NCBI RefSeq assembly: GCF_014191605.1
Contig: NZ_JACHWU010000001.1
Span: 124,001 to 188,000, forward strand
DNA: 64,000 nt
From: Prauserella isguenensis
GTDB lineage: Bacteria; Actinomycetota; Actinomycetes; Mycobacteriales; Pseudonocardiaceae
Reading direction: 5' to 3'
Part shown: positions 8,531-16,496 of the stretch, piece after piece
Layout: every line of letters begins with the position of its first letter
Numbering within the stretch: position 1 is the first letter of the stretch
Position numbers and translations under genes: made by a program
The notes under the pieces: model-generated
The model's database searches: none
Told to the model about the DNA's origin: nothing
Seen by the model: the letters and a program-made list of their open reading frames with translations, nothing else

Positions 8531-11500
8531 TCACCGGCGGAACGCCACGGCGGACTCGACGCCCTCGCCGATCGTGCCCGTGATGTGGTTCCCGGCGACG
8601 GCCTCGCCGAACAGGTCGCTGACGGCGTTGAGGATGAACTGGCTCTGCCGTTCCTCATCGCCACCGCCACCGCCACCGCCGCCGCCTCCGCCGGCGCCGC
8701 CCATGCCTCCGCCCATCATGCCGCTGCCCGCACCGCCGGAGCCGCCACCGCGGTCGCCGGAACCTCCGGGCCCGCCGTTGTCACCGTCCCCGGAGTCGGC
8801 CGCAGGGCCACCATCGGCGCTGTCGCCCATGTCGGCGTCTCCGAGGCTGCTGCCGCCGGCCTCACCGGCACCACCACCGAGCGCGTCGTCTCCCAGGGAC
8901 GAACCGAGATTGGATGCGGGCGCGGTGGAGTCGTCGGCACCACCACCGTCGGCGGCTTCGGCGGCGGGCGCCTGGTCGCCACCCGGCTGGCCGGCCGGGG
9001 ACGGCTCCGCGGCCGGTGCGCCCCCACCGGATTCGGGCGAGCCGCCACCGGCCGAGCCCATGTCGTCGGGCATCGACGGGCCACCACCCGCGGCCGATGC
9101 GGACGGAGCGGCCTGCATCGCTTCGCCACCCGATTCTGCGGGCGTACCGCCGCCTGCGGCACCGAGGTCACCCGTGACCGATCCCGCATCGGCGGCACCC
9201 ACGTCGGACGGGGCCGGTGGACCGCTGTCCTGAGCCGCCTGCGCAACACCGCCCTCGGCGGCATCGGCCTGACCGACCGGCCCCGACTCGGCGGTCATGC
9301 CGCGAGCTGCGAACTCGGCACCGCCACTGCCGGGCCGCATGCCGTCGCCCGCGGCCGACGGTTCGCTCTGCTCCTGGCCGAGGGTGTAGGTGGTGGGTTC
9401 GCCTTTGCCGTCGTCGACGGTCACCTTGGTGGGTCCGTCGGGTCCGTCGGGCTGTTCGGCGACGATCTCGGTCTCGCCGTCCTGGATGCGGATCTTGCCG
9501 TCCTCGTCCGGCGTGTAGACCTTCTCGTCCTGGCCGCCGCCCTGCGCGCCGTCAGCCCCGTCACCGGAACCCTGCGGACCGAAGTCCTGCCGGCCCGGCT
9601 CGCCGGGGTTCTGTCCCTGGCCGGCGCCCGGGCCCTGGTTCTCCCCTCCGGGCCCCTGGCTCTGGCCAGCGACCTGGGCGGGACCGCCCTGGTTCGGAGC
9701 ACCTGGCTGCGCACCTCCGGAGGCGTCCTCGCCGTCGCCGAAGTCGAGCTTGTAGTCCTTGAGCTGCCCGTTGCCGTCGTCGACGGAGATGTTCATCTCG
9801 CCGTCGGCGTTGGGCTCGGCGAGTTCGAACTTCTTGTCGCCCTGCTCGACGGTCAGCCTGTCGCGCTCGGTGGCGTCCTTGACGGCTTCGCCGGTTTCAG
9901 GGTCGATCGGGTACGGCTCGCCGGTCTCAGGGTCGGTTTCGAGCTCGCCACCCGTGACAGGGTTCTTCTCCTCGCCCGCTTCACCCGGTTCGCCCGGTTT
10001 CGGCTGACCGCTGCCACCCTGGCCGGTTTCTCCCGGCGCCTGCTCACCGGCGGCGGCCGGGTCGACCGAGGCCTGCGGAGGCACGGCCGGCGAACCTGTA
10101 GGGGAACCACCTGGTTGCTGCGGTCCACCACCTGTCGGCGGCCCACCGCCCTGAACAGGACCGGCGGTCTGCGTCGCCGTCTGCTGGTCGGCGGGAACAG
10201 CAGGTTTGTCGCCCCCCTGGTCACCGAATACTTGCCCCAGATTCTTATTCAGGGCGTTAATCATTTCAGAGTAGTTTGTCTGAATACCCCCGACGTACTC
10301 CTGCCCAACACCATGGAACTGTTGGGCCTTCTGCTCATAGGCACCCAGAAACGCCTTGAGCTGATTTTCGGCATCCTTCAGGGCCTGCCTACCACGCTGA
10401 AGCTCCTGGTCGATGTTGTCACTGTTGATGACTTCAGAGAACTTGTAGTCCTGAAAATCGAACAAGGAAGATTGACCACGGGGCACACCGCCGCTGTACA
10501 TCCCGAACGACTGAAGCTCCATAAAGCCACCAGCGATATCTTGAAAGACATTTGTGTCCTTCATTTCCTCGAGGCGAGAAATCCCGGAAGGAAACTGCTG
10601 AACCACCGCAATGAGCGTGTCGATGTCGGACGGAACCAAGCCCGAAATTCTGCCATTCCCGTACATGTCGAGTACAACCTCGACGTACTGCGCCACACAC
10701 TCCCGGACTGCATCGATGCCGGCCATCACACTGTCAGCAGACGTGTTGAGCGCCTGCGAGAGATCACCAGCGTTCTTGTTGATCGCACTGTTTCGCTGGC
10801 CCGCCGCATCCTTGGCCTCGCCGACCCAGTCGGCGGTTCCGTCCTGCCATGCCCCGTTCAGTGATTCCTTGATCTCACCGACCTTCTCGTGAGTGTCCGA
10901 GAAGGAATTGGAGTCCTGCCAGAAGCAGTGGAACTCGATGCCACGGAACTCATCCAGGCCAGCCCGGATATCGTCCGGCTTGTTCCCGTCCGCCGAGTAC
11001 TTCGCGGTCGCACCCGCTTTACCCTGACCCGAATTCGGGTCGTTGATCTCGGCTCGCGGCATCTCACGCTTCCCCGGATCACCGGAATCAGCGTTGTATC
11101 CCAGAGATTTTACTTCGGTGTACTTCGGGTAGAACTCACTGAAGAGCTTGACGATCAGCTTGGCCTTGTCGATGATCTGATCCGAAGACCGATACGACTT
11201 GAGTTCCTGCAGGCTGTCCTTCGCATCCGATATTTTACCCTGATGCGCTTCACGTTGCGCCCTGCGCAAAGACCGCTGCGCGTTGTACAGATTCTCGAGC
11301 GGAGCCTCTCCGCCCCGCTTTATATCTTCCGCGTCGTACCCGTACTTGTTGGAGTACTCGTCGATCTCCTGGACACTGACCATGTCCGCGTTGGACAGCG
11401 CCATCAGCATCTGCCCGCGATGCTCCGGCGAGACACTCGGGTCATCGAGCAGAGTCTTCATCTCTTTCAGCTCTGCATCGGTGAACATCGACTTGGCCGT

Positions 11501-11572
11501 CTTTTGCGCCGCTTCGGCGCGGGCCTCCTGGCCAAGGATTCCGGAGAGAGCGGTAGAGGTCTTGCCATCCAT
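8531..11572 (-). CDS. Large EspB-like WxG-domain protein with disordered Gly/Pro tail
   Basis: 1013 residues; no family firmly recognised. Residues 1 to about 445 are helical, with a Trp-Val-Gly (WxG) turn near residue 249 followed by a long helix, as in PPE/EspB-type T7SS substrates. From about 450 the chain is Gly/Pro/Gln/Ala-rich and apparently disordered. This part holds two similar 45-50 residue blocks (ISVDDGNGQLKDYKL and VTVDDGKGEPTTYTL), a run of about ten glycines, and a short ordered C-terminus (SQFILNAVSDLFGEAVAGN). The 5' part (about 10230-11570) has many A/T third positions, unlike all neighbours. It starts 2 nt after the EspC-like gene, so the pair is likely co-translated. Probable role: a secreted or surface T7SS substrate (inference). 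Confidence 0.8.
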   Translation of the reverse strand: MDGKTSTALSGILGQEARAEAAQKTAKSMFTDAELKEMKTLLDDPSVSPEHRGQMLMALSNADMVSVQEIDEYSNKYGYDAEDIKRGGEAPLENLYNAQRSLRRAQREAHQGKISDAKDSLQELKSYRSSDQIIDKAKLIVKLFSEFYPKYTEVKSLGYNADSGDPGKREMPRAEINDPNSGQGKAGATAKYSADGNKPDDIRAGLDEFRGIEFHCFWQDSNSFSDTHEKVGEIKESLNGAWQDGTADWVGEAKDAAGQRNSAINKNAGDLSQALNTSADSVMAGIDAVRECVAQYVEVVLDMYGNGRISGLVPSDIDTLIAVVQQFPSGISRLEEMKDTNVFQDIAGGFMELQSFGMYSGGVPRGQSSLFDFQDYKFSEVINSDNIDQELQRGRQALKDAENQLKAFLGAYEQKAQQFHGVGQEYVGGIQTNYSEMINALNKNLGQVFGDQGGDKPAVPADQQTATQTAGPVQGGGPPTGGGPQQPGGSPTGSPAVPPQASVDPAAAGEQAPGETGQGGSGQPKPGEPGEAGEEKNPVTGGELETDPETGEPYPIDPETGEAVKDATERDRLTVEQGDKKFELAEPNADGEMNISVDDGNGQLKDYKLDFGDGEDASGGAQPGAPNQGGPAQVAGQSQGPGGENQGPGAGQGQNPGEPGRQDFGPQGSGDGADGAQGGGQDEKVYTPDEDGKIRIQDGETEIVAEQPDGPDGPTKVTVDDGKGEPTTYTLGQEQSEPSAAGDGMRPGSGGAEFAARGMTAESGPVGQADAAEGGVAQAAQDSGPPAPSDVGAADAGSVTGDLGAAGGGTPAESGGEAMQAAPSASAAGGGPSMPDDMGSAGGGSPESGGGAPAAEPSPAGQPGGDQAPAAEAADGGGADDSTAPASNLGSSLGDDALGGGAGEAGGSSLGDADMGDSADGGPAADSGDGDNGGPGGSGDRGGGSGGAGSGMMGGGMGGAGGGGGGGGGGGDEERQSQFILNAVSDLFGEAVAGNHITGTIGEGVESAVAFRR

Positions 11573-11574
11573 CC

Positions 11575-11880
11575 TCAGACCCCCTTCGAGGCGATGGTCT
11601 CCGCGTTCACGGTCTCGCCGTCCTCGTACGCCTTGGCGGCTTGCTTCATGTTGTCGCCCAGGTCCGCGGCCTGTTCACCGTACTTGGTCACAGCATCGCG
11701 GTACTTCTTGATCGCCTCGGCATACGGTTTCGCGGTATCCGACCAGGCTTTGCCGACCTGCGCCTCCCCGACGTCGGTCTCCAGCCTTCCGCCGACCTCC
11801 TTCAGCTGCCCACCGTCCTGGGTGTACGCATCACCGGCCGCGCGCAGCTTGCCGACGTCGACTGTTTGTCCACCGGCCAT
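11575..11880 (-). CDS. EspC-like type VII secretion-associated protein
   Basis: 101 residues. An all-helical small protein of the EspC type (ESX secretion-associated), with a helix-turn-helix layout and the export motif YxxxE at Y85-E89 (AYEDGE). The residue positions match two paralogues at 55238 and 57853. The ATG at 11878-11880 has a strong GGGGAGG ribosome binding site; a longer frame upstream is less likely. The stop is 2 nt before the start of the large EspB-like gene. In mycobacterial ESX-1, EspC-type proteins are co-secreted with larger Esp partners, and the same pairing is inferred here. Confidence 0.82.
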   Translation of the reverse strand: MAGGQTVDVGKLRAAGDAYTQDGGQLKEVGGRLETDVGEAQVGKAWSDTAKPYAEAIKKYRDAVTKYGEQAADLGDNMKQAAKAYEDGETVNAETIASKGV

Positions 11881-12075
11881 CGGTTCCTCCCCCTGTTGCA
11901 TGTCGTGCAGGTCGAGCTTGTCTCTCACGGTTCAGACGCAACACGATGACGTCCGGTGCCGTTACGAAAGCACAGAGAAACATACCGAATCGCCCGGGTC
12001 TACGGGCGGGAACAGCCGCCCGACCTGTACGTGACCAGCGCCGCAGGAGTCGAAGCCCCGGTCACGGGCACCTTC

Positions 12076-12111
12076 CGGATGCGGCGCCGCGAGTGTCGCG
12101 CCCGTCATCCG
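12076..12111 (-). terminator. Possible hairpin after glmM
   Basis: An imperfect stem (CGGATG/CATCCG plus GGCGC/GCGCC with small bulges) lies 31 nt downstream of the glmM stop. It is weak and has no U-tract. Confidence 0.35.
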
Positions 12112-12141
12112 AGGCGGCGCCCGGGACGCGGGTAATCGGCG

Positions 12142-13485
12142 TCACGCGACCGCGGCGACCACTCCGGCCAGCCGGTCGGCGGCTGCCTGCGCGGTGGCCT
12201 CCGCCTTGGCCTCGACCATCACCCGCACCAGCTGCTCGGTGCCCGAGGGGCGCAGCAGTACGCGTCCCTCCTCGCCCAGCTCCGAGGTCACCGCGTCGAC
12301 AGCATCCTTCACGGCCTGCGACGCCGCCACCGCCGCCTTGTCGGCGACCCGGACGTTCACCAGCACCTGCGGGAGCCGCTCCATCACGGCCGCCAGCTCG
12401 GCCACGGGTTTGCCCGTCGCCGCAGCCCTGCTCATGAGCCGCAACGCCGTCAACAGCCCGTCACCGGTCGTCGCGTGCGCGGGCAGCACCACATGGCCCG
12501 ACTGCTCACCGCCGAGCGCGAAGCCACCGGACCGCAGTTCCTCGAGCACGTAACGGTCGCCGACGGCCGCGGTGCGCAGCGTGATGTCGTGTTCCTTCAT
12601 CGCCAGGTGCAGGCCGAGGTTGCTCATCACCGTGGCTACGAGCGTCGTGTGCGCCAGCTCGCCGCGCTCGGCCATGTCCAGCGCCAACACCGCCATGATC
12701 TGGTCGCCGTCCACGAGCGTGCCGTCGGCGTCCACGGCCAGACACCGATCCGCGTCGCCGTCGTGCGCGATCCCCAGGTCAGCGCTATGAGAGAGGACCG
12801 CCTCCTGCAGCCGCGACGGATGCGTCGAGCCGCACCCGTCGTTGATGTTCAGCCCGTCCGGCTCGGCGTGGATCGCCACCACCTCGGCGCCCGCCTTCCG
12901 GTACGCCTCGGGCGCCGCCGCCGACGCCGCGCCGTTCGCGCAGTCCACGACCACCTTCAGGCCCGACAGCGCGTGCGGCGTCGCCGCCACCAGATGCGCC
13001 ACGTACCGGTCCAGCGCATCGTCGACGTCCCGCACCCGGCCGACCTCCGACCCCGTCGGACGCGCCTGCCCCGGCCCGCGACCCGCGAGCGCGGCCTCGA
13101 TCTCGTCCTCGATGCTGTCCGGCAGCTTGTGCCCACCCTCGCCGAACAGCTTCACGCCGTTGTCGGGCATCGGATTGTGCGACGCCGAGATCATGACGCC
13201 GAAGTCGGCGCCCAGGTCGCCGACGAGGAACGCCACCGCAGGCGTCGGCAGCACGCCGACCCGCAGCACGTCCGCACCCGCCGACGTGAGCCCCGCGACC
13301 ACCGCGGCCTGCAACATCTCGCCGCTCGCCCGCGGATCCCGCCCCACGACGGCCACGGGACGGTGCGACCGGTCGTGCGCCGCCAACACCCCCGCGGCGG
13401 ACGCAGCCACCGACATCGCCAGCTCCGGTGTCAGCTCACTGTTCGCGAGACCGCGCACGCCATCGGTGCCGAACAGGCGGGCCAT
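12142..13485 (-). CDS. glmM: Phosphoglucosamine mutase
   Basis: 447 residues. Converts glucosamine-6-phosphate to glucosamine-1-phosphate, between GlmS and GlmU. The active-site phosphoserine is S102 in [11 protein letters not shown], the same number as in E. coli. The metal loop is DGDADRC, the sugar-binding segment is GGEQSGH and the phosphate loop is [12 protein letters not shown] near the C-terminus. The ATG at 13483-13485 follows a strong TTGGAGGAA site, which rules out the longer frame. It is co-oriented with rplM-rpsI upstream but separated by a terminator and a repeat array, so it likely has its own promoter. Confidence 0.98.
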   Translation of the reverse strand: MARLFGTDGVRGLANSELTPELAMSVAASAAGVLAAHDRSHRPVAVVGRDPRASGEMLQAAVVAGLTSAGADVLRVGVLPTPAVAFLVGDLGADFGVMISASHNPMPDNGVKLFGEGGHKLPDSIEDEIEAALAGRGPGQARPTGSEVGRVRDVDDALDRYVAHLVAATPHALSGLKVVVDCANGAASAAAPEAYRKAGAEVVAIHAEPDGLNINDGCGSTHPSRLQEAVLSHSADLGIAHDGDADRCLAVDADGTLVDGDQIMAVLALDMAERGELAHTTLVATVMSNLGLHLAMKEHDITLRTAAVGDRYVLEELRSGGFALGGEQSGHVVLPAHATTGDGLLTALRLMSRAAATGKPVAELAAVMERLPQVLVNVRVADKAAVAASQAVKDAVDAVTSELGEEGRVLLRPSGTEQLVRVMVEAKAEATAQAAADRLAGVVAAVA

Positions 13486-13679
13486 ACGTTCCTCCAACTG
13501 CAACTTCTCGCGCCTCACGACGCTTCCGAGCCCACCGTGGGCACTGCACGCCGCGCGGACAACTTAGCGACACACGCGCGGGCGATACCGGCGGGTCACC
13601 GTTTGCACTACGGCCGGTGCCCGACCGGCGACATTCCGCACCCGCAGACGCCGCCGCGCGCCGCCCGAGGGACGGTGGC

Positions 13680-13784
13680 CGGCCGACGAATGCGCAACAC
13701 CCGCCCCGGAAACCACAACACGCGCCCTGAGGACCGCAACACGGTCTCCGGAAAACGCAACACGGGGCCCGGAAACCGCAACAC
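13680..13784. repeat. 21-bp tandem repeat array B (4-5 units)
   Basis: Units at 13701-13721, 13722-13742, 13743-13763 and 13764-13784, plus a degenerate one at 13680-13700. They are read best on the minus strand as GTGTTGCGG followed by a TTCCGG core, the same family and strand orientation as the array at 664-747. The array lies between the rpsI terminator and glmM. Confidence 0.88.
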
Positions 13785-13802
13785 GACGGCTTCGGTACCC
13801 GG

Positions 13803-13849
13803 ACACGCGAAAGCGCCCACCCGTGTATCGGATGGGCGCTTTCGCGTGT
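13803..13849 (-). terminator. Terminator of rplM-rpsI
   Basis: Perfect 17-bp arms (13803-13819, 13833-13849) with three further pairs inside lie 48 nt beyond the rpsI stop. This is one of the strongest hairpins in the window. Confidence 0.88.
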
Positions 13850-13896
13850 TGCCGCGCGCGCATGTGACGCACGCGACCGGAAGTCTTCGCCGAACG

Positions 13897-14381
<485 letters not shown>

Positions 14382-14385
<4 letters not shown>

Positions 14386-14834
14386 TTGGTCACCTGAGCG
14401 ATCTTGGTGATCTCGTGCGGCTGCGGGTTCTGCGCGGCGTGCGGGTGGTCCGGGCCGGCGTACACCTTCAGCTTCTTACCCATGGCACGGCCGAGCTTGT
14501 TCTTCGGCAGCATGCCCTTGATGGTCTTCTCGAGAAGGCGCTCCGGCTTGTGGTCCAGCAGCTCGCCGAACGACTGCTTGCGCATGCCGCCCGGGTAGCC
14601 GCTGTGGCGGTACGCGAACTTCTGCTCGCGCTTGTTGCCGGTGAGGGCGACCTTCTCGGCGTTCACGATGATGACGAAGTCACCCGTGTCCACGTGAGGA
14701 GCATAGGTCGGCTTGTGCTTGCCGCGCAGCAGCGTGGCAACCTCGGTCGCGAGCCGGCCGAGCACGACGTCCTGGGCGTCGATCACGTGCCAGGCACGGG
14801 TGACATCGCCGGGCTTAGGGCTGTACGTGGGCAA
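14382..14834 (-). CDS. rplM: 50S ribosomal protein L13
   Basis: 150 residues, normal length, with family blocks [29 protein letters not shown] and [17 protein letters not shown]. The only start that gives the family N-terminus ([15 protein letters not shown]) is a TTG at 14832-14834, preceded by GAGGT with about 6 nt spacing; no ATG or GTG is available upstream in frame. A TTG start is unusual for a ribosomal protein. It is first in a two-gene operon with rpsI, with a 524-bp spacer in front. Confidence 0.97.
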
Positions 14835-15195
14835 GGGTCTACCTCGTCGTCAAGATTGCTTGTGGGTAAGTGCGGGCCGGCCGCAAACACTCGGCGCGCG
14901 CACAGACTACGAAGATACCCGGTCGCTTCGGAGAGCATGGAAGCGGGGTCGGGTCGGCCGGTCATCCTAATACCGGCGACCCCGGCGGCCCAACAGGCCG
15001 CACCGGCGCGTCGACCTCCGGCGCGCATCAGTCTACGCACCGCCCCGACCAGGCCCGAGAACCCCCGATGGCCTCTCGACATACGCGCGGACGGGGCCAT
15101 GCGCGAGACCGACGACACCGGGCCGTCGCCGCGTTGTCCACGCGCGCGCACGCGAGAGTCGCGCACCTGAGGGTGAAGCGTCCCGGCACCACCCC

Positions 15196-15225
15196 CAGGC
15201 ATTTGCTCCCCAGGCATTTGCTCCC
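15196..15225. repeat. Perfect 15-bp tandem duplication
   Basis: Two identical adjacent 15-bp units (15196-15210, 15211-15225) in the spacer between the Esx pair and rplM. Confidence 0.9.
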
Positions 15226-15296
15226 CCGGTACCGCTCCCGAGACATGGCTCTCGCCATCACGCCCGGCACAGCTCCCGGCGTCCGCACATGCGAAA

Positions 15297-15322
15297 GCGG
15301 GCCCGGCCGATACCGGACCCGC
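15297..15322 (-). terminator. Terminator of the Esx pair
   Basis: 10-bp arms with one mismatch (15297-15306, 15313-15322) and a 6-nt loop, 36 nt after the stop of the EsxA-like gene. Confidence 0.7.
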
Positions 15323-15358
15323 CTCACACTGCGTCGTCAGCCGACAGCCGGAGCCGTC

Positions 15359-15646
15359 TCAGCCGAACATGCCCTTGATGCCCTGCTCCGTACCCTGGTA
15401 CGAGTCGGCGATCTGCGGCAGCGCGGTCGCGATCTGCGCGAGAACCTGCTTCAGCTCGTCGAGCGAGTTGTTCCAGTTCTGCTGCAGCTCCTGCCAGGCC
15501 GCCATGGCCTCGCCTTCCCACTCGCTGGTGAGCGGGGCGAGGTTGCTCTTCAGCTGCTCGAACAGGGCCTCGAGCTCCGAACCGGTGGCCTTGCAGTCCT
15601 CGGCCGCGGTCTGGATCGTCGCGTAATCAACCTTAATTCCGGACAT
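15359..15646 (-). CDS. WXG100 protein, EsxA/EsxT-like
   Basis: 95 residues, the standard WXG100 length. Two helices are joined by the turn W43-E-G45 (LTSEWEGEAMAAWQ), with a C-terminal YxxxE export motif at Y83-E87 (SYQGTE). It is expected to form a heterodimer with the protein encoded immediately upstream and to leave the cell through the EccC-driven pore. A clear ribosome binding site (AGGGAAGAAG) precedes the ATG at 15644-15646. Its position next to glmM/rplM and eccC matches EsxT/EsxU of ESX-4 in M. tuberculosis. It could be either partner of the pair; orthology by position only. Confidence 0.93.
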   Translation of the reverse strand: MSGIKVDYATIQTAAEDCKATGSELEALFEQLKSNLAPLTSEWEGEAMAAWQELQQNWNNSLDELKQVLAQIATALPQIADSYQGTEQGIKGMFG

Positions 15647-15708
15647 GGTCTCTTCTTCCCTCCAGAAGTCTTAAGAAATGAAGTGGATCAGGATGCGGGA
15701 GCGCCTGC

Positions 15709-16026
15709 TCAGAGGCCGCCGAGGACGTTGCCGATGTTGCTGATGGCGGAGTTCTGCTCCTCCTCGGCCTGCTGGTACTTGTGACCCGACTGCTGGAGCA
15801 GGTCGGCGATGTCCTGCAGCGCCTGGTTCAGCTTCAGGTTCTTCTCGTCGAACGCGGCCATCACGTTCTGGAACGCGCCGGCAGCCTCGCCCTTCCAGCC
15901 TGCCGAGGTGGCCTCGATGTTCGAACGGAGCTTCTGCATGTTGGAGTCCATCTGAGTCTTGGTCTCCGACACGTCCTGGAACGCCTTCTGGAACTGCTCC
16001 GGTGTCCCTGCAAAACCGCCAGCCAT
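15709..16026 (-). CDS. WXG100 protein, EsxB/EsxU-like
   Basis: 105 residues, helical hairpin with the turn W44-K-G46 (SAGWKGEAAGAF) and a C-terminal YxxxE at Y84-E88 (KYQQAEEE). First gene of the Esx pair, 62 nt before the second. Both partners carrying a YxxxE motif is worth noting, since in the classical pair only one does. The ribosome binding site AGGGGG lies 9 nt before the ATG. Confidence 0.93.
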   Translation of the reverse strand: MAGGFAGTPEQFQKAFQDVSETKTQMDSNMQKLRSNIEATSAGWKGEAAGAFQNVMAAFDEKNLKLNQALQDIADLLQQSGHKYQQAEEEQNSAISNIGNVLGGL

Positions 16027-16496
16027 TGGGAATGACCCCCTTCGTAAGTGGTTCGGTCGAGTACTTCCTCGTTGGTACTGACCCTACGACGAAGACCCTG
16101 CCACGGTCGGTTCCACGATGTCCCACGGGATCTGGAAGTAGTTGCTCCCGTAAACGCGACAGGTCGGAACCACCGGGAACCGACGTCGTTTCCCCAGGTC
16201 AGAACCACTCGAGTGGCGATGTGCATTCGTTTCCGAAAGCGCGCGTGAACACGTCCGGGTTACCGGCGAAGGATCGAATCCCACCATGGTCGGCGGTGGT
16301 TTGCGAAAGCGACAGCAGCGATTCGCAAACGCGACCCCCGCGGTTTGCGAAAGCGATCCTCGAGAGGTCGGGACATTGCCCGAACCCGGGACGCAGCACT
16401 CCGCCCTGCCCCGCTGCGCGGCAGCGCCCGGCCCGCGTGGCTCCGTGCGATGCACGGTCGGTTCGCGGAGCCGCGTCTCGTTGGTGGCGCTGCGCG
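16027..16496. other. Promoter-bearing spacer between hsp70-like gene and Esx pair
   Basis: 470 bp without a gene. On the minus strand, GGAACC (16109-16114) and CGTCG (16087-16091) are 17 nt apart, which resembles an ECF-sigma promoter for the Esx pair, and TAGGGT could be a -10; neither is certain. The region also carries the 22-bp-periodic motif array at 16299-16356. Confidence 0.4.
16299..16356. repeat. 22-bp-periodic GTTTGCGAAAGCGA motifs
   Basis: GTTTGCGAAAGCGA occurs at 16299-16312 and 16343-16356, with the related ATTCGCAAACGCGA between them at 16321-16334, so the spacing is exactly 22 bp. A related TTTCCGAAAGCGCG lies at 16230-16243. Phasing near two helical turns suggests a protein-binding array or a decayed tandem repeat. 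Confidence 0.6.

Larger units (their letters stand above)
13486..13896. other. glmM-rpsI spacer
   Basis: This 411-bp spacer has no gene. It contains the 21-bp repeat array B and the rpsI terminator. The glmM promoter is presumably in 13486-13680, but I see no clear -10/-35 pair. Confidence 0.7.
14835..15358. other. esx-rplM spacer
   Basis: A 524-bp region without a convincing gene. It holds the rplM leader/promoter (not resolved by eye), a perfect 15-bp duplication (15196-15225) and the terminator of the Esx pair (15297-15322). Confidence 0.7.

Noticed and set aside
8525-10864. A 779-codon plus-strand frame
   Set aside because: Antisense to the Gly/Pro tail of the 1013-residue protein; created by the repeat-like GC-rich sequence.
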